Assembly (NCBI GenBank): GCA_014529385.2
Contig: CM043957.1
Span: 67,950,503 to 68,014,502 of the forward strand
Source: Adiantum capillus-veneris
Lineage: Eukaryota; Streptophyta; Polypodiopsida; Polypodiales; Pteridaceae
Length of the DNA stretch: 64,000 bases
Direction: 5' to 3'
Every line of letters begins with the position of its first letter. Position 1 is the stretch's first letter. Shown piece by piece: positions 55,158 to 64,000 of this stretch. The notes below the pieces were generated by a model. It was not told where the DNA came from, made no database searches, and worked only from the letters and a program-made list of their open reading frames with translations. The translations under genes and the position numbers were made by a program.

Positions 55158-56187
55158 CTAGTTAGATAGCATCAACAATACTTTCAAAAGAGAGAGAAAT
55201 TAAGCTATTGACAACAGTTGAGGACCGGATTTTCATGGAGCCGGTCCCCCCTCCAAAAGGCTTTGTATTATGGTTTCTCCCATCAAGAGAGACATTGTAC
55301 AATACAATTCTTTGTGTTCCTTCAAGACTAGCTAGTGCAATGAAGATGAAAGCTTCATGCACTAAGCAAAACACTTAACAAACACAACTTTAATTATCCC
55401 CGTTCTCAGACCCAAGACCTCACACACCTTCGAAGATGGTGAAAGCTAGCAGGGTATGAGAGTAGATTGAGAGGAAGAAGGAGTATCTTACGAGAAAGAT
55501 GTACATCTTCTCACATAATCACTCATATTAGCATAGCTTAGCTTAGTAATTATCTTGGTAGAGGAGATGAGCATGCATTGAAGCTTGGCTCTTGGTTGGA
55601 TTTGCATCCACATGCCAAGAGAGTGTTGATGTAGGCTTCTATCTCACAAGCTTGGAGTAGGTGATGAGTTCTCCATTAAAGCTTGGGAAGACATAGTCTT
55701 CTCTTTCTTCACACATGAGATTGTGTGAGTGTGTGTGGGATAATGCCTTGCAAAAATCAACCCCCTCTCTCTCTTGGGCGAGCCCTCTTGCTATTTGTTC
55801 TTGTTGAGCCCTCATTGGCTCTCCCCAAGTCAAGCCAATGACTATTAAGCAGCATAAGTGATAGCCTTCTGACATGTGTCCCCCTTTCCCCTTTTGTGAG
55901 AGCTTTAGGTAATTAAATAATTAAACTAAACTCTCATTGGACCCCTTTGCCTCCTAGCCAATAGGAATCAGGCAAGCCATTGGGCTCCTGAATGCTCATT
56001 GGACCCCTTGTGAGACTACCCAATAGTCTTCTAGGAGACTTAATTCTCATTGGTTTCTTTTATTAAATGTTTTTAAATTAATTAAACTAGATTTACTCTA
56101 GCTTAATTCTTATTGGTCCACTTCAAGGGTCATCCAATAGAAACTGGGCACACCTTGTGGGCATCTGGCCTAGGGAGCTGACATGTG
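55158..56187 (-). repeat. 3' LTR of Gypsy I, second part, inverted
   Basis: Matches the reverse complement of the 5' LTR from about 42966 to 43993. It begins ctagttagatagc and ends gagctgacatgtg. The final ~130 bp of the LTR (to atgttaca) are missing at the CACTA junction. Confidence 0.92.
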
Positions 56188-57560
56188 CACTAGTAGCGAA
56201 TTCAGTTTGTAGGTTCGTGCTAGGTTCTCTGTACGCAACTGGCTGAACGAATACAGTTTGCAGGTTTGCTCTAGGTTCTCTGTATGCAATGGGTCATGAA
56301 CATCTGCAGTGTGGAAATGGATGCAACAGATCGGAAGGGCTGAGCGAATGCAGTTTGCATTTACTAATACACAAGTGGCTGAGGTCAAGTATGAAAGTAT
56401 GGTTGAAGTTTTACCATACTTGAACCATACTTTCATACTTGTATGCGTATGCAGTATGGTTGCCGCATGGAAAAACTATGAATGGAAATATTGAATATGT
56501 ATTTGGTCCTAGTTAAAAGTAGATAAAGATTGGATATGGGTTTCCATGACCAGTATAAGCATCTTAAACAACTCTTGATATGTTATGTGAAAGATGTACT
56601 GGTTAACCTAATCAATTATGTAATAACTAATATCGATTTTAAATGAAAAAACTGGTTTACATAACTAGTAGATTAATTTTAGCTGGTTAACACTTTTTTC
56701 CCACTAGTACAGAACTTGGTCAAGTATATATATGTAGTATGTGAAAGATGTACTAGTTAACCTGACCAATTATGCACTTACTAATACCGGTTTGAAATGA
56801 AAAGACCGGTTATATAACGAGTAAATTAATTTCAAATGGTTAACACATTTTTACAATAGTTTACAGCTCGGTCAAGTGTATATGCGGTATGTAGTAGACA
56901 TACTACTTAACATAACCAGTTATATAAAAACTAATAGCGGTTTGATATTACATACCGGTTTACATAACCAGTAAATAGATTTAAAACCGTTTGCATATTT
57001 TATGCTAGTAAACATCTTGGTCGAGTGTTCACATGTACTGTTTGTCATACCAGTTAGGTAAAAAACTGGTTTACATAACAAGTGAAAAACTTTTAACACT
57101 TATTTCTCACTGGTATACATCCTGGTTAAGTGTTCACATGTATTGGTCGAGTGTTCACATGTACTGTTTGTCATGTCAGATAGGTAAAAAACATATCGGT
57201 TTGAAAGGAAAATACTGTTTTATATATCCAGTAAAAAAAATTTAACACTTATTTCTCAATGGTATACATCGTGGTTAAGTGCTCACATGTACTGGTTAGG
57301 TAAATAACATACCGGTTTTAAATGAAAAGACTGGTTTACATCAGCAGTAAGAACACTTGAGCTGGTTGACACTTATATACCATTGGTACGTACCAAGGAC
57401 ATGTGTTCATATGTACTGGTTTGCCTAACCAATTAAGTGAAAAAATATACTGGTTTGAAATAAAAATACTGGTTTATAGTAATGTAACAGTTTTCTTCAA
57501 AGATAATAAAACCTGCAGTTTTCTTCAATGTTCTTTAACCATATATGTTTTTCATTGTAG
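56188..57560 (+). other. Intron of the DDE-like gene with degenerate tandem repeats
   Basis: From about 56560 to 57480 an imperfect unit of roughly 150 bp recurs, built on 'ctggtttacataaccagt' and 'ggtcaagtgttcacatgtact'. Near 56460-56540 a block resembles the complement of 50490-50570. The stretch ends in an acceptor (ttcattgtag) directly before the next exon. No separate gene. Confidence 0.6.
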
Positions 57561-59663
57561 GTGGAGCTCTTTCTCAACTTCAAAGAACAATACCCTGAAA
57601 TTGTAATAAGGCAGCGTGCGTTTGAGTACATGAAGCCATATTTTGTGTGGAAATTGAGAGACCGATATACTTGCTGCTGCATTTCACATGTTCAAATGTC
57701 CTTCCTAAAGGATGCCATAAATCACATGCGAAGTTCTATATTTGGTCTGCGTGGAAAAGCTTGCCAATGTCAATGAGACATATGCAAAGACAATGGTGGA
57801 TGCAAGGCACCAAAAAACCCTATTAAGAGTGTAACAGCCTTATTGGACTCTATATTGTGTCCAAAATCAGATACGTCCACTTTCCATGCCCTTGCCTGCT
57901 TGAGTGGTCAATGTAAAAGGTGTGGCCCGGCTAAGTTAGATTTTTGTGCTGCAGATCCTCCATTTATTGCTAAAAAGATTGTGGGTGAAGATTTTTTAGG
58001 ACCTAGAAGTAGGAACTGCGCGTGACGGTAAGAAGAAGAAAAGGAAAGTCTTGTCGCATAAGGAAATATCATGCCAGGATCTCTCAGCCATGTTCAAAGA
58101 CCATCTAAGAAATACATAATGCATAATTTTTTGTATAGATGGCAAGCATAACAATATAAGGAATGTATACAAATCTTTCCAGAAGATGTTGTTGTGTCAG
58201 TTGTTGACTTTGCGGAAAATTATAGTTTCAAAGAACAAAATGAGATTCAGTCTATGCACTGGTATTCAAGTCAAGTAGCTATTTTTGTGCACATAACATA
58301 TTTTCGAATTGCAGGTAACAACATCACCGTAGATCAGTATTATTTCTTTTGTCTTAAGCCTTCAATAATTTATGATTTTTAGATTATGCAGGTGACATCC
58401 ACAAGACAATTCACTTGTTCATTTCAGATGACAAGCAACATGACACACATTTTGTTCAACACTGTTTTCTGAAACATGCAGAATGGCTAAAGCAATTTGG
58501 TCTAAACATAAGGCGTCATTGGGTATGGTATGATGGAGCAGCTTCACAATTCAAATCAAGAAGACCATTCTATTTCCTTGCCATGTATACCATGTTCTAA
58601 CAAACATTATCTGAAGGTGGTTTTAATATAGAGACCTATAATATTGGCATTAAAGTTGTAATAAAATGCTTGTCTAACATCAGTAATATTGTAATACGTG
58701 TTTTTTTTTTGTAATTTTATCGTGCCAAGAGCATATTAATCTTCTTCTATCCATTGAATAAAATGCAGATTCAGTGCTTTTACGGGATGGAAAATGTCTT
58801 GGATTTTTCTTGGATCCGGCCATGGTAAGGGAGAACACGACGGTGTGGGAGCAGTGATAAAAAGGTCTTTAACTCAATACCAATTGCAGCCAAACTGCCC
58901 AAAGATAGACTGTGTTGCAGATGTTGTGGCATTATTGAGACGGACCTTGTCAGATGGTGCTACAGCCACCTATGCATCCCAAACCCGTTATGTAAGCAGA
59001 ATTTTTTGGGTGATTAAATTTGGGGATGTCGAAAGGGGAAAAAATTGGGATGTGAAGGCTGTTAAAAATACCCGCTCAATGCACTCTATTTCTGCATATT
59101 CAGAGCATGATACAATTGCTTTGAGAACACGTTCACTGTCTTGTTTCTGTAGTGCATGTAAACAAGAAACGTGGAGGAGATGTGTGAGCAAGTCACACGC
59201 TCCTTTCTGGACCGTTACCTTATTTTGGAGCCTACAGAAGAAGGGGAAGACGATGACGACAAAATAAATGAGGATGCAGCGTATGAAGGACACTATGACA
59301 CCCTCAGTCAAGCTCTTATTGTTGGTGATAATTTTGTTGTTCCCGCACCAAATGACAATGAAGAAAAAGTGGATTTATATATTGTGAAATGCACTGCAGC
59401 TATTGAGGAGTTTCATTCAGACGTTGAAGATGACTGGGGCAATATCATTGGGCGAGGATCCTATGCTATCAAGGGTTTTACTATTGTATGATAAATGAGA
59501 AGACCTACGAGCTTTTGGACAAAAAGCCAGAGGTGTTCATATATTCACATCTTGTTCGGGCAATCAAAATCCCCATGATACCCCATCCCAGCAACTCAAA
59601 ACTATATACAATATCACTTTATGTCAATGAGTCTATCTACAATAGTATGCCTTTTGAGCTGTA
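57561..59663 (+). pseudogene. Downstream exons of a DDE-transposase-like gene
   Basis: Exon 57561-58025 begins in phase with VELFLNFKEQYPE and has paired-Cys clusters (CQCQ; CLSGQCKRCG), with TGA at 57774 and a later stop. A block at about 58180-58314 reads VVDFAENYSF and then NEIQSMHWYSSQV; its donor joins in frame to 58392 (GDIHKTIHLFISDD). That exon carries HWVWYDGAASQFK. The next, from about 58769, has GSGHGKGEHDGVGAVIKR and a CFCSAC motif. A frameshift near 59170 leads to an acidic tail (VGDNFVVPAPND) that ends with TAG at 59661-59663. The Asp residues of VDFAENY and YDGAASQFK and the acids of the HGKGEHDG block look like a DDE-type catalytic set, but that assignment is inferred. Stops show it is not intact. 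Confidence 0.65.
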
Positions 59664-59973
59664 GCAATCAGTTTGTTTAAATTTTTTGTGCAAACTTCCT
59701 TTTTAAAATAAAAAAATGTCTTTGTTTATCCCTTTGAATCACTACATGTCCTTATGTTTTAAATAAATTGGTTCTATAAAGGCAGCAATTTAATGGTTTT
59801 GTACTGGTATCATACAAGTTGGAGATTACAGCATAAGTACAATAATAGTACAAACATGATGGCAGAATCCCTTTCTCTAACTCTGCCTTTAACTGTAAAC
59901 TGAACTGTGTTTGAAACCAGTCACTTCTCAGTATCATACCGGTATCATACAAGTCCCTAGTTGACTCTTCTCC
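59664..59973. other. No gene recognised
   Basis: AT-rich spacer between convergent remnants. A minus-strand frame (59752 onward) continues past the RPS9 fragment but resembles nothing I know. Confidence 0.4.
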
Positions 59974-60099
59974 TTTTTTCACACGACCAGGTCGCCCACC
60001 ACCAAAAGGACTGGACAGAGCAAAATCAATGTGCTTCTGTGAGTCCACTCTAACCAGGAAAGATGCAACATTGACAACTTGCTTGCCAACCCTCCTCCT
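59974..60099 (-). pseudogene. RPS9: Ribosomal protein S9 (uS4) exon fragment
   Basis: Forty-two codons match the C-terminal part of the plant cytosolic small-subunit protein S9 (uS4): [12 protein letters not shown], then [14 protein letters not shown], then [13 protein letters not shown]. Intact S9 is about 190-200 residues, so roughly four-fifths is missing, including the rRNA-binding S4 domain start. The fragment is entered in frame from an ATG at about 60122 whose codons are not S9-like, and it runs on into unrelated sequence. This is a captured fragment or processed pseudogene piece, not a working gene. Confidence 0.88.
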
Positions 60100-60142
60100 G
60101 CCTGCTTCTCCTGCTCCTTTGCCATAAGATGCACTCTCTGAA

Positions 60143-60151
60143 AAACCCTAA
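60143..60151 (-). promoter_or_regulatory. Telo-box-like motif beside the S9 fragment
   Basis: aaaccctaa on the plus strand (ttagggttt on the minus strand) lies 20-30 bases upstream of the ATG that leads into the S9 fragment. Telo-boxes are common near plant ribosomal protein gene starts, so the upstream region may have been carried along. Inference only. Confidence 0.4.
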
Positions 60152-60152
60152 T

Positions 60153-60155
60153 CAG

Positions 60156-60248
<93 letters not shown>
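60153..60248 (+). repeat. CT microsatellite
   Basis: An almost uninterrupted CT run directly beside the telo-box-like motif. Confidence 0.95.
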
Positions 60249-60249
<1 letters not shown>

Positions 60250-60251
<2 letters not shown>

Positions 60252-60640
60252 TCCCCTCTCCCTCTCTCCTTTTATTTGCAAGATACTTCAAATATAGAAT
60301 ACAACGTATTTCCGTGCAACTTGCTTGTAAATGTATTATACATAAATTCTGTTACATTGATTGAAAAAAAGGTTGAGTAATTCTCCATTTACATCCATCG
60401 ACAAAAAAATACATCGACAAAAGTCGCCCACTTCACAAACTTTATGAAGCTTTTGTTTTACAAAAAAAATATGTTCCTTTGTTCTGGAAAAATTCAATCC
60501 GCCATTTCCAATAAATGTGACGCACATAGGCATCGTCAGGTTGTCTTCACAAATTACAGCCCTCTTTGTATACTCAATTCTGTCCTTAGAGATCAACCAG
60601 TGTGCCAGCCAGTTTATGACAGTGGTTGACAGAAAACAGG
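60250..60640. other. Little recognised; tail of the phosphatase-like region
   Basis: Minus-strand frame to 60336 follows the HAD-like exon (RIEYTKRA, ICEDNL and a Phe-rich end) and may be its C-terminus. No motif is recognised. Confidence 0.3.
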
Positions 60641-61095
60641 CGCGCACTTCTTTAGACTTCTTTTCTAGCTTGGGAAAAACAAGAAATGACCCCAATGAAT
60701 TAAACATTAGCTTATATCCATAATCATCAAAGATAAGTGTGTCAGGTGGTAGGTCAGGAACACTGGTTTATCTGTCGCGCCCATTTTAAAAGGGGCCCTT
60801 GTACACTGCGCCTGACTTACCACTCTATTGAATCTTTTGTGGTTGTCTGGGAACACTGTCGCTAGCGTGCGTTTGAGCTTCTCAAACTCGTAGCAGCTCC
60901 ATATCCACACTTTGAACCATCTGAAACAAAAATTTAGAAACACTTCTGCATCGGGCCTTACCCAAAACTGTGTATCCCCTTCAACAACATGGCGCATTTC
61001 CGACCAGTAGGGAAATTCTTCACCATATTTTACATCAAATTTCTTGAGCAGTAAGCCATTAAGTTCCAAAAGAGAACCCTACACTGGACGCTCAA
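60640..61095 (-). pseudogene. FCP1/NIF-type HAD phosphatase-like domain, degenerate
   Basis: On the minus strand the order matches plant FCP1-homology proteins. GSLLELNGLL stands at the catalytic start (usual form LDLNGLL or LDLDETL). FWVRPDAEVFLNFCF and VWIWSCYEFEKLK follow, then a frame change, then DTLIFDDYGYKLMFN and FLVFP, the last HAD motif with its Asp pair. The nucleophile Asp is replaced by Glu and the second Asp by Asn, so the enzyme would probably be inactive even if the frame were whole. It shares the minus strand with the S9 fragment and a zinc-motif fragment; these may be captured host pieces or accessory genes of the neighbouring DNA element. Confidence 0.6.
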
Positions 61096-61479
61096 CGGAG
61101 GTGGTGGCCTTGGCCATATCAGTGGGATTCTTTTACACATTCTATACCATAGAGGAAACACGAGCACTGGAGGAAACAACACCCAATTCCATATTGCACG
61201 AATGCCAGCCCTGCCATTCTGCTTGTTAGCCCTGAACCTATCTGCAAGGCGCCATTCTTCAGCTGAAAACATATCTGCAGATGCAAAATTACACAAGACT
61301 CAAATTTAAATATGCAATTAGGACATATTTACAGATTGAAATCATACAATAAAAATACACAATGTTCAAAAATTAGGCACAAGATGAAAGAGACGTCGAA
61401 TGGGAAAGAAAGTTATATTAATTTCAGAAGTGGTTACATAAAAAGAAACATAGGGGGGGGAAACTATAATCTTTTGCAG

Positions 61480-62090
61480 GCTTTGGGTTTAGGGTTAGAA
61501 CTTGTGCCAGTATTTTGCATCTCCTTAGTGTCTTCAATGTCCATCTCCTCTTCTGGCTACCCCTGGGTCTCTTCCTCTTCCTTGCTTTTTTGCTCCATTT
61601 CAGGCTTCTCATCTGCAGTCTTCTCGATTTTATTTTATTTTTTGCCTTTCTCATATGCTAAGCAAGGGTCTCCTCGGGACTTCCCTCCAGCCTGACATCT
61701 ACACGACCATCAGCTTTAGAAAGCTGTGCAGCAAAAGATCACTTATTAGAGCCTTAATAAATTAAAAAACTTACTCTTGCCACATTGGCCTCGTTTTCTC
61801 GGGGTCTTTGATCTTGTCACCCGCACGCCAGTGTCTAGCAACACATCATCTTCCTCATTCTGGGTTTTCCCTTCAGCACCAGTCGTACTCTGCTCCTTTA
61901 CCTCAAAGTTTTTTCCTTCTTCTGTTGTTTTCAAAACAGGTTTCTCAGCATTACCAAGGACACTTTCATCAAGCAAAACCTCCACATGTGTCTTGTATGC
62001 AGGCGTCATTGCATCATTCCCTGTGTCTTTACCGACAGTAGTTTTGAAGCAGCTTGACTCTGAAAAAACATCATAGAAGACAAAAATCAA
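61480..62090 (-). pseudogene. Acidic and basic low-complexity coding remnants, unrecognised
   Basis: Two minus-strand segments look exonic. One (62090-61770) has EEGKNFEVKEQSTTGAEGK, an acidic EEDDVLLD and a basic VTRSKTPRKRG. The other (about 61640-61480) has repeated Glu/Lys (EKPEMEQKSKEEEETQG) and ends KPKACKR. A polypyrimidine/acceptor-like boundary separates them. They may belong to one gene with the zinc-motif fragment upstream and the HAD-like domain downstream; that is inference. Confidence 0.3.
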
Positions 62091-62130
62091 CCACCTGATT
62101 AAAACAATGGTGTGTTTCTTACCCGTTGAA

Positions 62131-62360
62131 ACAATTTTCTCTCTTGTTATTGGGCATGGTTCAAGTGGCTTCTTCTTTAGAAGGGATTGGTCTTCTGCAG
62201 AAATAACTCTGGGGCAATCCTTAAGCAGTCACTTTCCTTTCTCAGCCAAGTGAGCATAGCAGAATGCATGGTATGCATGTGAACAAGGCAATAGAACAAC
62301 ATGGCTTGAGCGATTGTGATCATGAATTTTTACACCACAAGCATTGCACACATCAATGCT
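62131..62360 (-). pseudogene. Cys/His zinc-binding (RING-like) fragment, cut by Copia insertion
   Basis: Reading down from 62360 the frame gives VCNACGVKIHDHNRSSH, then VVLLPCSHAYHAFCYAHL: a C-x2-C pair followed by a C-x-H-x2-H-x2-C cluster, like a RING or related zinc finger. A TGA follows AEKGK where a Cys would fit before LLKDCP, so one zinc ligand may have become a stop. The start of the exon is lost at the LTR of the Copia element at 62361. Function unknown. Confidence 0.45.
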
Positions 62361-63163
62361 TGTTCGAAAATAAGACGTAGCTAAATAGAATTTTGAGTAG
62401 ATTACTTAATGGAGAGAGATAGATTTCACACACAAGAGATTATAGAGTAGAGAGAGAGAGAGAGTACACACGATATACGTGGTTCACCCAATGTGGGCTA
62501 CGTCCACGGGAAAGCAGCCACTCAATGGCTTTAGCACTTCAAAAGAAGAAGTAGTTTACAAAGGGATTAAACCCTTGATAGAGCTCCCGCCTTGCTTCAC
62601 TCTCACCACCTCACACTCACCTTGTTGCGTCAACTTCACACTATGAAATGTGTGTAGAAATGGCCTCCTTTTATAGGCCAAAAGGGCTGCCCTCTCTTAT
62701 GAGAGACAGCCATGTGTAGCCGCCCTTGTGCGAATAAGTCCAAATCGGACCCTCCAATCCGCCCATGTGTGGCTGCCCTTGAGAAGACAAGTCCGCTTTT
62801 GAATTCGGCCACCAGCAATTGACTTCCGACCACCGGCCACCGGCCATTGACTTCCGACCACCGGCCATTGGCCATTGACTATCGGACACCGGCCAACCGA
62901 CCAGTTGTTTTTCGACCACTTTTCGACCGCCGTCCGGTCATAATATTTCGGCGAAAAGGAATATTCCGGTGAAAAAAAGTCTCGGGGGCGGAGTCCGCCC
63001 CCAGGGCCTCTAAGGTTGCCCCTGATTCTTGTCCGTGAAAATTCTGGTTTCGGGTGAGCGATTTTCCTTCACGCACGATGGCTTCTCCTCATAATGGGGG
63101 CCTTACAAATGTGCGCTTTTACCACAAAAAATTACAAGGGTAAATCAGGCTCCATACTTAACA
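62361..63163 (-). repeat. 3' LTR of second Copia element
   Basis: On the minus strand it runs from TGTTAAGTATGG to TTCGAACA (TG...CA), about 803 bp. A polypurine stretch (caagtgggaga) lies just before the start. It contains a run of tandem 'ggccattgacttccgacc' variants (about 62815-62900) and the 'tacgtggttcaccc' block common in plant Copia LTRs. Confidence 0.75.
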
Positions 63164-63223
63164 ATCTCCCACTTGGAGACTGATCTCCAAACCAAACCTG
63201 GGACTGCTTTCCATTTTGGCTTC

Positions 63224-63999
63224 TTATCCTTGAATGCCGATTGAAGATGAGCAAAAGCTCAACTTCTCCTTGTTGACCACCTTTGTAAACATGTCTGCAG
63301 GATTTTCACTTGTATGCACCTTTCCTAGCTTTAGCTGTCCCTCTTCCAAAAGAGTGCGTATGAAGTGATATCTCACCTCAATGTGCTTTGTCCTTGAATG
63401 AAAGGATGAGTTCTTCGCAAGATGGATAGCGCTTTGGCTATCATTGTACAAGACACAATTGTCTTGTTTGAATCCAAGCTCTTCTAAGAATCTATGAAGC
63501 CACATAATTTCTTTGCTTGCCTCCGTCATTGCTACATACTCTGCTTCCGTGGTAGAAAGTGAAACCACTTTCTGCAGCTTTGAAGCCCAGCTTACTGTTG
63601 TGCCTCCAACCGTGAACACATAGCCAGTAGTGCTCCTTCGAGTATCTTTGTCACCTGCCATATCTGCATCAGCATACCCTTCTAGAAAAATATCAGTTCC
63701 TCCAAAATACAAAGCATTTGTTGTTGTCCCTTTTAGATACCTAAGTATCCACTTCACAGCTTGCCAATGCTCTTTACCTGGGTTGTCCATGAACCTACTC
63801 AAAACTCCCACTGCATGTGCAATGTCTAGCCTTGTCCAAACCATAGCATACATTAGAGAACCTACCGCTGCAGCATATGGAACTTTAGACATATAGACTA
63901 TCTTCTCTTGTGTCTTTGGACACATATCCTTCGTTAGTTTAAAATGACCAGCCAAAGGTGTAGAAACTGGTTTTGCATTTTGCATTGCAAACCTTTCTA
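63224..63999 (-). CDS. Copia reverse transcriptase end and RNase H, partial at window edge
   Basis: The frame is open from the window edge to a stop near 63222, about 258 codons. It starts with the end of RT (NAKPVSTPLAGHFKL, then VGSLMYAM and HWQAVKWILRYLKGT), then RNase H with GYADADMAGD, STTEAEYVA and LYNDSQSAIHLAKN. It ends HIEVRYHFIR, HTSENPADMFTK. All residues expected for Copia RNase H are present, so this copy may be young. It is more like the Tnt1/Retrofit kind than the first Copia element in this window; that is a visual judgement. Confidence 0.9.
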   Translation of the reverse strand, partial: ERFAMQNAKPVSTPLAGHFKLTKDMCPKTQEKIVYMSKVPYAAAVGSLMYAMVWTRLDIAHAVGVLSRFMDNPGKEHWQAVKWILRYLKGTTTNALYFGGTDIFLEGYADADMAGDKDTRRSTTGYVFTVGGTTVSWASKLQKVVSLSTTEAEYVAMTEASKEIMWLHRFLEELGFKQDNCVLYNDSQSAIHLAKNSSFHSRTKHIEVRYHFIRTLLEEGQLKLGKVHTSENPADMFTKVVNKEKLSFCSSSIGIQG

Positions 64000-64000
64000 G

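Larger units (their letters stand above)
50249..56187. other. Inverted 5.9-kb segment
   Basis: The breakpoints are 50248/50249 and 56187/56188. Inside, in current order, are intron and first exon of a DDE-like gene, the Gypsy II gag-protease fragment, the CACTA copy 2 right end, and the second part of the Gypsy I 3' LTR, every one in the opposite sense to its partner outside. Nine bases of the LTR (aatgaggga by comparison with the 5' LTR) are missing at the join. An assembly error at this point would look the same. Confidence 0.8.
62361..64000 (-). mobile_element. Second Copia element, 3' part, runs off the window
   Basis: The 3' LTR (62361-63163) and the end of pol are present on the minus strand; the 5' part lies beyond 64000. 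It is inserted at the zinc-motif fragment. The other target duplication is outside the window. Confidence 0.88.

Noticed and set aside
60129-60380. Ser/Leu-rich ORF over the CT run
   Set aside because: A dinucleotide artefact; the real signal here is the S9 fragment on the other strand.

Overview
The window is a block of transposable elements nested inside one another, from a land-plant nuclear genome. The evidence for a plant is tRNA-iMet-type primer sites (tggtatcagagc), Copia and chromodomain Gypsy elements, CACTA (En/Spm) elements with DUF4216, non-autonomous gag-only LTR elements, and a plant-style ribosomal protein fragment next to a telo-box. Low coding density, long CT/GA tracts and many insertion layers suggest a very large genome. 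A fern-like lineage is my guess, not something the sequence proves. I see no intact host gene, tRNA, rRNA or CRISPR.

Left third (1-10092): two units of a gag-only LTR element (family A) repeat with a 5123-bp period and share LTRs. Positions 10183-31783 are one solo LTR on the minus strand (flanking TATAT), split by two insertions. The first is a 7.5-kb CACTA element (10733-18242, duplication CAT). The second is a Copia element (18403-30607, duplication tatac). The Copia element is itself split at its protease codons by a second gag-only element (family B, 20111-27138, duplication gtgc).

Middle (31784-41199): mostly non-coding. It holds two related foldback hairpins, a probable 1.4-kb terminal-inverted-repeat element, local duplications, an unrecognised broken coding region (38229-39454) and the decayed gag of a second Gypsy element (Gypsy II).

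Right half: a second CACTA copy sits in the Gypsy II gag (duplication CCT) and carries a chromovirus-like Gypsy (Gypsy I, 42533 onward). The right end of this nest has been inverted. Segment 50249-56187 reads backwards, cutting both the Gypsy I 3' LTR and a multi-exon DDE-transposase-like gene whose first exon is now on the minus strand (50678-51411) and whose remaining exons are on the plus strand (57561-59663). Turning the segment round in thought restores the order of every component. Downstream, on the minus strand, lie a ribosomal protein S9 exon fragment, a degenerate FCP1/HAD-phosphatase-like region and a Cys/His zinc-binding fragment. Another Copia element (62361 to the window edge) is inserted at that fragment.

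The genes do not form a host pathway. They work, or once worked, as mobile-element machinery: gag packages RNA; protease, reverse transcriptase, RNase H and integrase drive LTR-element copying; TNPD/TNPA-like proteins move CACTA elements. The strongest candidates for something undescribed are the DDE-like gene with its neighbouring captured gene fragments, the two related gag-plus-hydrophobic-ORF families, and the long foldback hairpins.
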